A stretch of 6,830 bases of DNA from an uncultured Flavobacterium sp. (GTDB lineage: Bacteria; Bacteroidota; Bacteroidia; Flavobacteriales; Flavobacteriaceae), in contig NZ_CAMLIX010000249.1 of the NCBI RefSeq assembly GCF_946479975.1, forward strand, positions 1 to 6,830. Direction: 5' to 3'. Made by a program: the position numbers and the translations under genes. The notes under the pieces are model-generated. The model saw nothing but the letters and a program-made list of their open reading frames with translations, made no database searches and was not told where the DNA came from. Shown here piece after piece: positions 1 through 4,864 of the stretch; the first letter of the stretch is position 1; every line of letters begins with the position of its first letter.

Positions 1-15
1 CTGAACTAAATAAAA

Positions 16-125
16 CACAAAGTTCACAAAGCTAAGTAAACACAAAGCGTTGCGAACTTTTCATTTTAATAACTCTAAAAGAAAACTTAGCGCACTTTGC
101 GTAACCTTCGCGCTCTTTGCGTTAA
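16..125. repeat. CACAAAG / CTTTGCG repeat array with a polarity switch
   Basis: Three CACAAAG words lie at 16-22, 25-31 and 41-47. They are followed by four words of roughly opposite polarity: CTTAGCG at 86-92, CTTTGCG at 95-101, CTTCGCG at 106-112 and CTTTGCG at 115-121. The last four form two tandem 20-bp units (86-105 and 106-125) that match at 16 of 20 positions. GCTAAGT (31-37) and ACTTAGC (85-91) are exact inverted repeats, so the block could fold into an imperfect hairpin. It lies downstream of the minus-strand barrel gene. I see no ORF here. It resembles intergenic repeats I associate with Flavobacterium; its function is unknown. Confidence 0.6.
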
Positions 126-143
126 AATAATTCAGCAGATAAA

Positions 144-175
144 CCTTAGCATCTTAGAACCTTAGCACCTTAGAA
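144..175. repeat. Four tandem CTTAG octamers after the barrel gene
   Basis: Four consecutive octamers of the form YCTTAGMA occur in exact 8-bp register, with CTTAG starting at 145, 153, 161 and 169. The array ends 10 bp beyond the stop codon of the minus-strand beta-barrel gene. The same octamer recurs near 3438-3461, 5929-5952, 6095-6134 and 6138-6177. In the mRNA of the barrel gene it would read as CTAAG repeats just after the stop codon. Confidence 0.75.
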
Positions 176-185
176 GCTAATAAAC

Positions 186-1100
186 TCAATGCTTATAAAG
201 CTTCACATGATTTCCAAAAGTATACGTTGCCGTTATACTTGGGCCGTTGTAGCCCCATTTTAGAAAACCATTTACACGTTCTTTATAATCTTCAATTCTG
301 AAATTTAAACCAGTATAACCTGCTGTCAAGCTAAAATTTTCATACACATTGTACAAAAGAGATATATTGTAGCTTATGATTCTACCGCTTATGTTATCGA
401 CTTTTGCCGATAAATAATTGGCATTTGCATATAGACCAAATCTTTTTCCTAAAACAAATTCGCCCCAGATTCCAACATCTGGCAGCGGTGCTGTAAAAGC
501 AAAATTATTTCTATATTCGGTACTTGCTTGATTCGCTTCTGCCCGAATTCCCACATCTCCAAAAAGTACGTGAGCACCAATTAGTAATCCAGCTTCAAAT
601 TTTGGCTTTGAAAGAAAAGCATATCCATAATAAATTCGTGCAATTTGAACATCAAAAAATGAAGAAACACGAGTATTTATCTCATACGTTTCATCTTTAA
701 ATTCAATTTGTCTTTGTAGTGTTTTTGAAGCACCTCTATTTAAAATAAAATATTCGCTGCCTAATCTGGATCGGCGTGAAATGCGCCATTCAAAATTTGC
801 CATAAAAGACGAACTTGATTTCTTAAATCCTAAATCATCTTCTAAATCAATCTCTGTTCCAGCACTTCCGTTATTTGTTCCTACTTGCACTTGTGTATTA
901 TTGACAGGAAAAAAAGCGCCTGCAGAAACTTTAAACCTTCTGGCATGCCACGGAAGATCATCGGCATAATTATCCTGAAAATTTTCACTTTCGGATTTAA
1001 TAGTAGTTAAATTTTCAATTGAAGTATTCTCTGCAAATGTCTGCGCATTTACTGGAATGTAAAAAAGTGTCATTACCAAAAAAAACAAGAATTTTTTCAT
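186..1100 (-). CDS. Outer-membrane beta-barrel protein
   Basis: This 304-residue protein is probably an integral outer-membrane barrel; no substrate or partner can be read from the sequence. Residues 1-19 form a classic signal peptide (MKK, then a hydrophobic stretch) with a likely cut before Gln20 in VNA-Q, which supports the chosen ATG. Residues 21-55 look like a polar linker. From about 56 onward the chain alternates short amphipathic strands rich in Tyr, Phe and Gly with polar turns. Examples are RFKVSAGAFFP, SSFMANFEWRIS, RLGSEYFIL, IARIYYGYAFL, FEAGLLIGAHVLF, FGLYANANYL, FSLTAGYTGLNF and PSITATYTFG. The EIDLEDDLGF segment at 83-92 before the second strand is typical of small bacterial barrels. 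The chain continues eight residues past the last predicted strand. The gene is divergent from the MarR gene, 172 bp away; I found no convincing promoter box upstream. The barrel class is fairly sure, the exact family is not. Confidence 0.8.
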   Translation of the reverse strand: MKKFLFFLVMTLFYIPVNAQTFAENTSIENLTTIKSESENFQDNYADDLPWHARRFKVSAGAFFPVNNTQVQVGTNNGSAGTEIDLEDDLGFKKSSSSFMANFEWRISRRSRLGSEYFILNRGASKTLQRQIEFKDETYEINTRVSSFFDVQIARIYYGYAFLSKPKFEAGLLIGAHVLFGDVGIRAEANQASTEYRNNFAFTAPLPDVGIWGEFVLGKRFGLYANANYLSAKVDNISGRIISYNISLLYNVYENFSLTAGYTGLNFRIEDYKERVNGFLKWGYNGPSITATYTFGNHVKLYKH

Positions 1101-1239
1101 CAGATTAGTTTTTAGATTTGATTAGGTAATATTTAAGATTAAAGTTAGTAAAAATTATCTTTCAAATTTTATTTTTGAATTGAATTTATTTTGTAAAACT
1201 ATTGATTACCAGTAAAATAAAAATCTGCTAAAAAATTAG

Positions 1240-1268
1240 TTGACATGTCATCCTTTTTTGTAAATTTG
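1240..1268 (+). promoter_or_regulatory. Promoter of the marR-type gene (-33 TTG, -7 TAAATTTG)
   Basis: TTG at 1240-1242 and TAAATTTG at 1261-1268, separated by 18 bp, match the known Bacteroidota promoter consensus TTG...TAnnTTTG exactly at all fixed positions. The -7 box ends only 4 bp before the ATG at 1273. Transcription would therefore start at or very near the start codon, leaving little or no leader. Confidence 0.7.
1241..1250. promoter_or_regulatory. Predicted MarR operator 1
   Basis: TGACATGTCA is a perfect 10-bp palindrome overlapping the -33 box of the predicted promoter. The longer word AGTTGACATGTCA (1238-1250) recurs with a single change at 1759-1771 in front of the MATE gene. 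MarR-family proteins typically bind short inverted repeats over promoters, so autorepression is the natural inference. No binding data are available. Confidence 0.6.
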
Positions 1269-1272
1269 TTTT

Positions 1273-1740
1273 ATGGATGCCACAAAAGACAATCACTCAA
1301 ACCTTTTGAAAGAAGAAATAGCAGACAGTTTCTTTTTTCAGATTCATCGTATGAAACGGGCAATTTTCAGAAGAACGAACGCATTGATGACAGAGGCAGG
1401 AATTACATTGCAGTTAGAACAATTGCCATTATTGATGATTTTGCGTCACCAAGGTCTTTCTCAAAGAGAATTGTCGGATAAAACAATGCGCGATAAATCG
1501 TCAATACTGAGAAGTATTACAGCTTTGGAAAAAAAGAATTTGCTTGAGGTTGTAAAAGATAAAATCGATAAACGAAAAAATATAGTAAGTCTGACGGAAG
1601 AAGGTTTTATAATGGCAAAAGAAATTCGTGCACTTATGAAAAAAGCGGAAGATGAGGTAATGTCTGTTTTTTCTCCAAAAGAAAGAATCGAAGCTTTAGA
1701 AATTGTAAAATCCTATGCAGATAAATTAGAAAAACTATAA
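1273..1740 (+). CDS. MarR-family transcriptional regulator
   Basis: This 155-residue protein has the usual size for a MarR winged-helix dimer, a family of mostly ligand-sensitive repressors of efflux and stress genes. Helix-rich residues 12-42 (EEIADSFFFQIHRMKRAIFRRTNALM) fit the N-terminal dimerisation region. Residues 62-93 hold the helix-turn-helix (LSQRELSDKTMRDKSSILRSITALEKKNLL). The wing follows at about 97-108 (DKIDKRKNIVSLT), where most members have D-x-R-D-x-R; here the pattern is D-K-I-D-K-R. The C-terminal helices at 111-155 return to dimerisation. The ATG at 1273 is preferred because the N-terminal helix is needed and it follows a good promoter. The gene is 55 bp upstream of a MATE exporter that carries the same candidate operator, so this protein probably represses the pump and itself. 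The inducer is unknown. Confidence 0.9.
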   Translation: MDATKDNHSNLLKEEIADSFFFQIHRMKRAIFRRTNALMTEAGITLQLEQLPLLMILRHQGLSQRELSDKTMRDKSSILRSITALEKKNLLEVVKDKIDKRKNIVSLTEEGFIMAKEIRALMKKAEDEVMSVFSPKERIEALEIVKSYADKLEKL

Positions 1741-1760
1741 TTTTTTTTAAACTAAAAAAG

Positions 1761-1790
1761 TTGATATGTCACTTAATTTTTAATTATTTG
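1761..1790 (+). promoter_or_regulatory. Likely separate promoter for the MATE gene
   Basis: TTG at 1761-1763 is followed, after 19 bp, by ATTATTTG at 1783-1790, which keeps the TTTG of the -7 consensus but has AT where TA is expected. The geometry mirrors the marR promoter: the box ends 5 bp before the ATG at 1796, again predicting an almost leaderless transcript. Read-through from the marR-type gene is also possible. Confidence 0.45.
1762..1771. promoter_or_regulatory. Predicted MarR operator 2
   Basis: TGATATGTCA is a near-perfect palindrome with one mismatched pair. It is embedded in AGTTGATATGTCA (1759-1771), which matches 12 of 13 bases of the site before the marR-type gene. It lies over the predicted -33 box, with its centre about 29 bp before the MATE start codon. 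Confidence 0.6.
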
Positions 1791-1795
1791 AATAA

Positions 1796-3217
1796 ATGAA
1801 AAAAAACGAATTATTAGAAGGCCCCATTCTTTCTTCCTTATTAAAACTGGCAGTTCCTATTATGATCGCCAATTTATTGCAAGCCGCCTATCAATTAGTT
1901 GATGCTTTTTGGGTTGGACGATTGGGTGGCGACGCTGTAGCCGCAGTTTCAATAAGTACGCCGGTAATATTTTTAACGATTGCTTTAGGAACTGGACTTG
2001 CCATTGCAGGTTCTATTTTGATTGCACAATATTTTGGCGCAGGAAATCAGCAAATGGTCAATCATGTGGCGGCGCAGACTTTGTCGATGGTAATTATCGT
2101 TTCTGTGGTCTTATCGATTATTGGTTATATTTTGAGTCCGTATTTTTTATATCTCTTAAAAGTCACGCCAACGGTTTATGTGGATGCTTTAGGATTTATG
2201 AGAGTTGCTTTTATTGGTTTGGTTTTTAGCTTCGGATTTATGATTTTCCAATCGATTATGCGTGGAGTAGGACGCGTGACTTTGCCCGTATATATTGTTT
2301 TGGGAACTGTTATTCTGAATTTTGCCTTGGATCCGTTGTTTATTTATGGATGGAACTTTATTCCCGCAATGGGTGTAAAAGGCGCTGCGTTGGCAACTTT
2401 GTTTACACAGCTTCTGGCAATTATCATTGGTTTTGCTATTTTGTTCCGAGGAAAACACGGTATTCATCTTCGTATTTCAGATTTTAAACCAGATTATAAA
2501 CATATAAAAAGAGCTTTCGAAATCGGATTTCCTTCTTCAATTGAACAATCTATGCGCGCGTTGGGAATGATGGCAATCACGTTTTTGATTGTGCGTTTTG
2601 GAACCTTGACTGTAGCTTCTTACGGTGCAGGTTCCAATTTGATTCAGCTGATTTTGATTCCAGCTTTGGGATTATCAATGGCAATTGCCACTTTGGTCGG
2701 ACAAAATATTGGTGCTGGAAATATGGAACGCGCCGTAAAAATTGCAAAACTAGGAGGATATTTAGGTTTCGGATTATTGACAGGACTTGGAATTCTAGCC
2801 TTTTTTCTGGCTCCTTATTTAATTGCTTTTTTCGTTCCAAATGATCAAGCAGTTATCAAAGGCGGAACAGAGTTTCTTAGAATTACTTGTCTTTCTTGGG
2901 GATTCTTAGGATTACAACTTTGTTTAATGGGCGTTTTTCGTGCCGTAGGAAATACAAAATTACCCATGATTCTGACTTTGGTTTCACAATGGGTTTTGCA
3001 GTTTCCGCTGGCATTTATTTTATCACATAATACTTCGCTGGGGAAAATTGGAATTTGGTGGGCTTTTCCTATTTCGACAGTTTTAACAGCTTTGATTACT
3101 TTGGTTTTATATGCCAAAGGCGATTGGAAAAAAGAAAGATTAACGGGGAAAACGAATAAATTAATTGATAAGGTAGAAAGTGAAATTGTCAAAGAAGGTT
3201 TTGATTTGACAAAGTAA
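1796..3217 (+). CDS. MATE-family multidrug efflux transporter
   Basis: This 473-residue inner-membrane protein has the length and about twelve hydrophobic helices expected of MATE exporters, which expel cationic drugs and dyes in exchange for Na+ or H+. The N-terminal signature is clear: GPILSSLLKLAVP at 9-21, then a segment ending YQLVDAFWVGRLGG at about 32-45. The family's two-fold internal symmetry is visible as AQYFGAGN at 77-84 and GQNIGAGN at 302-309, each closing the second helix of its half. The polar stretch DFKPDYKHIKRA links the halves, and the last 25 or so residues are charged and cytoplasmic. I cannot assign the NorM, DinF or MepA-like subfamily with certainty. The gene follows the MarR regulator by 55 bp and carries its own copy of the presumed operator. 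The likely role is regulated export of a toxic compound. Confidence 0.92.
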   Translation: MKKNELLEGPILSSLLKLAVPIMIANLLQAAYQLVDAFWVGRLGGDAVAAVSISTPVIFLTIALGTGLAIAGSILIAQYFGAGNQQMVNHVAAQTLSMVIIVSVVLSIIGYILSPYFLYLLKVTPTVYVDALGFMRVAFIGLVFSFGFMIFQSIMRGVGRVTLPVYIVLGTVILNFALDPLFIYGWNFIPAMGVKGAALATLFTQLLAIIIGFAILFRGKHGIHLRISDFKPDYKHIKRAFEIGFPSSIEQSMRALGMMAITFLIVRFGTLTVASYGAGSNLIQLILIPALGLSMAIATLVGQNIGAGNMERAVKIAKLGGYLGFGLLTGLGILAFFLAPYLIAFFVPNDQAVIKGGTEFLRITCLSWGFLGLQLCLMGVFRAVGNTKLPMILTLVSQWVLQFPLAFILSHNTSLGKIGIWWAFPISTVLTALITLVLYAKGDWKKERLTGKTNKLIDKVESEIVKEGFDLTK

Positions 3218-3226
3218 GGATCTGTA

Positions 3227-3245
3227 TAGATGCACAATGCATCTA
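3227..3245. repeat. Hairpin after the MATE gene, decayed copy of the GC-rich palindrome
   Basis: TAGATGCA (3227-3234) and TGCATCTA (3238-3245) form a perfect 8-bp stem with a 3-nt loop, beginning 10 bp after the MATE stop codon. No U-run follows, so it is a poor Rho-independent terminator. The flanks (TGTA before, ACG after) and the internal order of bases match the palindromic element at 3299-3320 and 3413-3428, suggesting a diverged member of the same repeat family. Confidence 0.5.
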
Positions 3246-3289
3246 ACGTCAGATTGAAAATTCATTAAAAAACAAAAACATTATGAATA

Positions 3290-3327
3290 TCTTTGTGTGA
3301 GACGCACAGCTGTGCGTCTCTACGGAA
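3290..3327. repeat. Dispersed palindromic element, copy 1
   Basis: Positions 3299-3320 are a perfect 22-bp palindrome made of GAGACGCACAG and its reverse complement. It is followed by TACGGAA. The 38-bp unit 3290-3327 matches 3400-3437 at 36 of 38 bases. Its GC richness stands out in an AT-rich spacer. It has no coding capacity. It resembles small palindromic repeats scattered through many Bacteroidota genomes. Confidence 0.75.
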
Positions 3328-3387
3328 GATCTTTGTCGATTGATTTTGAAGATATGGATTTCTATAACCTAATTAAATTCCAAATTT

Positions 3388-3437
3388 CTGTAGAGATATT
3401 CTTTGTGTAAAACGCACAGCTGTGCGTCTCTACGGAA
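3388..3437. repeat. Dispersed palindromic element, copy 2
   Basis: The core 3400-3437 is 36/38 identical to copy 1, 110 bp away. Two G-to-A differences fall in the left arm at 3409 and 3411, shortening the perfect palindrome to 16 bp (3413-3428). An additional outer arm is visible: CTGTAGAGA at 3388-3396 is complementary at 8 of 9 positions to TCTCTACGG at 3427-3435. This suggests the full element carries GTAGAGA/TCTCTAC ends. Confidence 0.7.
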
Positions 3438-3461
3438 TCTCAGCACCTTAGCACCTCAGAA
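3438..3461. repeat. CTTAG-type octamer array after the DUF6526-like gene
   Basis: Three octamers in exact 8-bp register (TCTCAGCA, CCTTAGCA, CCTCAGAA) are followed by a partial CCTT. The array ends 7 bp from the stop codon of the minus-strand gene at 3469. It belongs to the same family as the array at 144-175. Confidence 0.65.
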
Positions 3462-3468
3462 CCTTCCT

Positions 3469-3903
3469 CTAAACCCTATGATAATCTGCCTTCCAGTGTA
3501 CGATGGCTTTTTTAATTTCATCGCCGCTTAAACTGTTTTTTAAGGCATTTTCAAGAAGAGAAACCAGTTCACTGTCTGGAGCAAATCTTAAGGCAAATAT
3601 TTGATCGTCTGTGAGTTTGTATTCTAAATCTTCAAAACGTTTACCAGTTAAGGTATAATAACGATAGCGCATTTCTAAGCGTACAATTCGATTTTGAAGA
3701 ATTAGGGCATAATGCTGGCGAAGCATAAAAGCTAAGGCAAATAGAAATATAAAAACTACGCTTATAAAGGCCCAGATTAAGTGATCTTCGGTAGTAATAC
3801 TCAAATATATACTGCTGCTCAAGAACAAAATTAAAACAGGATAATATATAAAATGGTGTGGTTTGTAAAACCTTATGTGATTTTTATAGGTCTGAATCTT
3901 CAT
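3469..3903 (-). CDS. Two-helix membrane protein, DUF6526-like
   Basis: This 144-residue protein is of unknown function. A short polar N-terminus (MKIQTYKNHIRFYKPHH) is followed by two transmembrane helices at about 18-36 and 42-61 with a tight acidic turn between them. Both ends would therefore sit on the same side, probably the cytoplasm. The soluble tail has the conserved-looking RLEMRYRYYTLTGKRFEDLEYKLTDDQIFALRFA (75-108) and ends in EIKKAIVHWKADYHRV. I associate this arrangement with the DUF6526 family of Bacteroidota from memory, without a search. The start ATG at 3903 lies only 23 bp beyond the U-run of a strong terminator-like hairpin on the same strand, and I found no convincing -33/-7 pair in that gap. 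How it is transcribed is therefore unclear; partial read-through from upstream is one option. A regulatory or envelope role would be guesswork. Confidence 0.8.
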   Translation of the reverse strand: MKIQTYKNHIRFYKPHHFIYYPVLILFLSSSIYLSITTEDHLIWAFISVVFIFLFALAFMLRQHYALILQNRIVRLEMRYRYYTLTGKRFEDLEYKLTDDQIFALRFAPDSELVSLLENALKNSLSGDEIKKAIVHWKADYHRV

Positions 3904-3926
3904 GTTTTTTCTTTTAAAGGTACTCT

Positions 3927-3967
3927 AAAAAACAAAGCTGCTCTATAAAAAATTATAGAGCAGCTTT
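3927..3967 (-). terminator. Strong Rho-independent terminator (possibly bidirectional)
   Basis: A perfect 15-bp stem pairs 3934-3948 with 3953-3967 around a 4-nt A-rich (plus strand) loop. On the minus strand the stem is followed by G and then six U (3932 to 3927). On the plus strand it is followed by a U-run interrupted by C (T5 at 3965-3969). It would end transcripts coming from the glycosylase gene or, more likely, from the candidate small RNA at 3927-4144. Confidence 0.8.
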
Positions 3968-4144
3968 TTCCCAAAAATAAACTAACATAACCAATGTTCT
4001 CTTTATAAACTAAACCTTTTACGGTTTGCTAAGTAATTTTAATAAGAATTAAGCCTTCCCATTCGTTCATCATATCATTACTATGGCTTACTTTTCTTTG
4101 ATGTAAAATTACTTTGAGACTGCATGATAATTGTTATACTTTAA
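3927..4144 (-). ncRNA. Candidate structured small RNA (about 215 nt)
   Basis: This spacer has no plausible gene but shows nested complementarity on the minus strand. AAGTAATTTTA (4114 to 4104) pairs perfectly with 4041-4031. AAGAA (4098 to 4094) pairs with 4048-4044. TAAGCC (4090 to 4085) pairs with 4055-4050. Together these form one long interrupted hairpin of 22 pairs with a large apical loop. Two small hairpins follow (4027-4012 with five pairs, and 3998-3984 with five pairs), then a 15-bp terminator with U6. A promoter-like TTG-N17-TAACTTTT lies just upstream. A rod-like hairpin of about 200 nt recalls 6S-type RNAs, including the 6S-Flavo motif described for this phylum, but I cannot test that by eye. 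Alternatives are a long 3' UTR of the glycosylase gene or a leader of the DUF6526-like gene. Confidence 0.45.
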
Positions 4145-4149
4145 TCGAA

Positions 4150-4177
4150 AAAAGTTACATGATTCCAATATTTGCAA
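4150..4177 (-). promoter_or_regulatory. Promoter-like boxes before the candidate small RNA
   Basis: On the minus strand TTG (4177 to 4175) is followed after 17 bp by TAACTTTT (4157 to 4150). This matches TAnnTTTG except at the final base. Initiation would be expected near 4145. It lies immediately after the stop codon of the glycosylase gene, so the RNA could be independent of that gene. Confidence 0.4.
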
Positions 4178-4198
4178 TTTAATTCTATAAATCTATAT

Positions 4199-4687
4199 CT
4201 ACTGTAGGAGCGTTTTAATGACCTTCCATTCCTCTAATTTATTCTGAAAAGTCTTGCTGGCATTGGCGGGACTGGTTGACGGAAACGTGAATTTTTGATA
4301 GTCTTTATTTAAGTGGACATATTTTTTGAAAAACGCCGCTGCTTTCTGTCCGTTAAAAATAATAACATCTATATGAGGATGATTTTTTAAAAAACTTTCA
4401 AAATCATTGGCAATTTCGTTTTTAATGGCGCTGTCCAAACTTCCTACACGATCGCAGAATTGTAAGACATCCCAAAGGGCAATATTATTTTTAAGGAGTA
4501 GATTTTTTCTGGATTCATAATCTTGTGAAAATTCTTCGTCGAGAATGGTAAACACGAACTTCCAAAAGTTATTTTGATTGTGTCCGTAATATTGATTGAG
4601 TTCCAAAGATTTTGTCCCAGGCATTGTTCCTAATATTAAGATTTTTGATTTTGATGAACTTATTGGGGCAAACGAAAAACTTTTCAT
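4199..4687 (-). CDS. DNA-deoxyinosine glycosylase (UDG superfamily, family 6/HDG type)
   Basis: This 162-residue base-excision repair enzyme is predicted to remove hypoxanthine, formed by adenine deamination, and possibly uracil from DNA. Motif 1 is ILGTMPGTKS at 18-27. It is followed by YYGHNQNNFW at 33-42, where Asn39 aligns with the conserved catalytic-type Asn of the HPRN-x-FW stretch in this family. LWDVLQFCDRVGSLDSAI at 71-88 is a family block. IIFNGQKAAAFF at 109-120 and FPSTSPANA at 135-143 complete the pattern; the STSPAN segment is the usual family signature near the DNA-intercalating region. Length and motif order are complete, with no missing key residue. It is a stand-alone minus-strand gene, divergent from the AraC-type gene with 177 bp between start codons. 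I saw no clear promoter. General UDG-superfamily membership is very likely; the hypoxanthine preference is inferred from the motifs. Confidence 0.88.
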   Translation of the reverse strand: MKSFSFAPISSSKSKILILGTMPGTKSLELNQYYGHNQNNFWKFVFTILDEEFSQDYESRKNLLLKNNIALWDVLQFCDRVGSLDSAIKNEIANDFESFLKNHPHIDVIIFNGQKAAAFFKKYVHLNKDYQKFTFPSTSPANASKTFQNKLEEWKVIKTLLQ

Positions 4688-4799
4688 ACTATATAATCGA
4701 TTTTAATTTATGTTAAAATAAGTATTTATAGGGAATTATAAAACAAAAGGGAAAAATTATATAACATTTTTGGCGGATGATTGGACGACCTTTGACATT

Positions 4800-4831
4800 C
4801 AGATTTTAAAGATTATTCACTCAAAAATCTG
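4800..4831 (+). other. Inverted repeat in the leader of the AraC-type gene
   Basis: CAGATTTT (4800-4807) and AAAATCTG (4824-4831) form an 8-bp inverted repeat with a 16-nt loop, ending 33 bp before the preferred start codon. It could be a regulator-binding site or a leader hairpin; AT-rich repeats of this size can also arise by chance. Just upstream, 4771-4795 is unusually GC-rich for this spacer and ends in CCTTTGAC, an imperfect -7-like box without a well-spaced TTG. Confidence 0.3.
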
Positions 4832-4864
4832 TTTCAAAAATTGTTGAATTTAAATCCAGGCGCT

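Noticed and set aside
144..177. CRISPR array or phage attachment site suggested by the repeats
   Set aside because: Units are contiguous octamers without spacers, no cas genes are present, and no integrase or tRNA lies nearby.
781..969. Plus-strand 62-codon ORF inside the barrel gene
   Set aside because: It lies wholly antisense to a well-supported outer-membrane protein gene and its translation has no recognisable features.
1245..1481. Plus-strand 78-codon ORF overlapping the MarR gene
   Set aside because: It is a frame-shifted shadow of the MarR coding sequence, which has clear helix-turn-helix motifs in the other frame.
1909..3237. Several ORFs (1909-2229 plus; 2189-2467, 2577-2840 and 2845-3237 minus)
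   Set aside because: All fall in or antisense to the MATE gene and have low-complexity or unnatural composition. The last merely extends past the MATE stop codon.
3227..3245. Rho-independent terminator of the MATE gene
   Set aside because: The stem is good but no U-run follows. It is better described as a decayed repeat, though it could still slow transcription or protect the 3' end.
4029..4125. Two 14-codon minus-strand ORFs inside the candidate small RNA (4081-4125 and 4029-4073)
   Set aside because: They are very short and overlap the paired regions, with no supporting initiation signal. Either could be a peptide but nothing favours it.
4841..4864. TTG start giving a 349-residue AraC protein
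   Set aside because: The ATG at 4865 in the same frame gives a typical N-terminus. The extra residues LNLNPGA add nothing recognisable.
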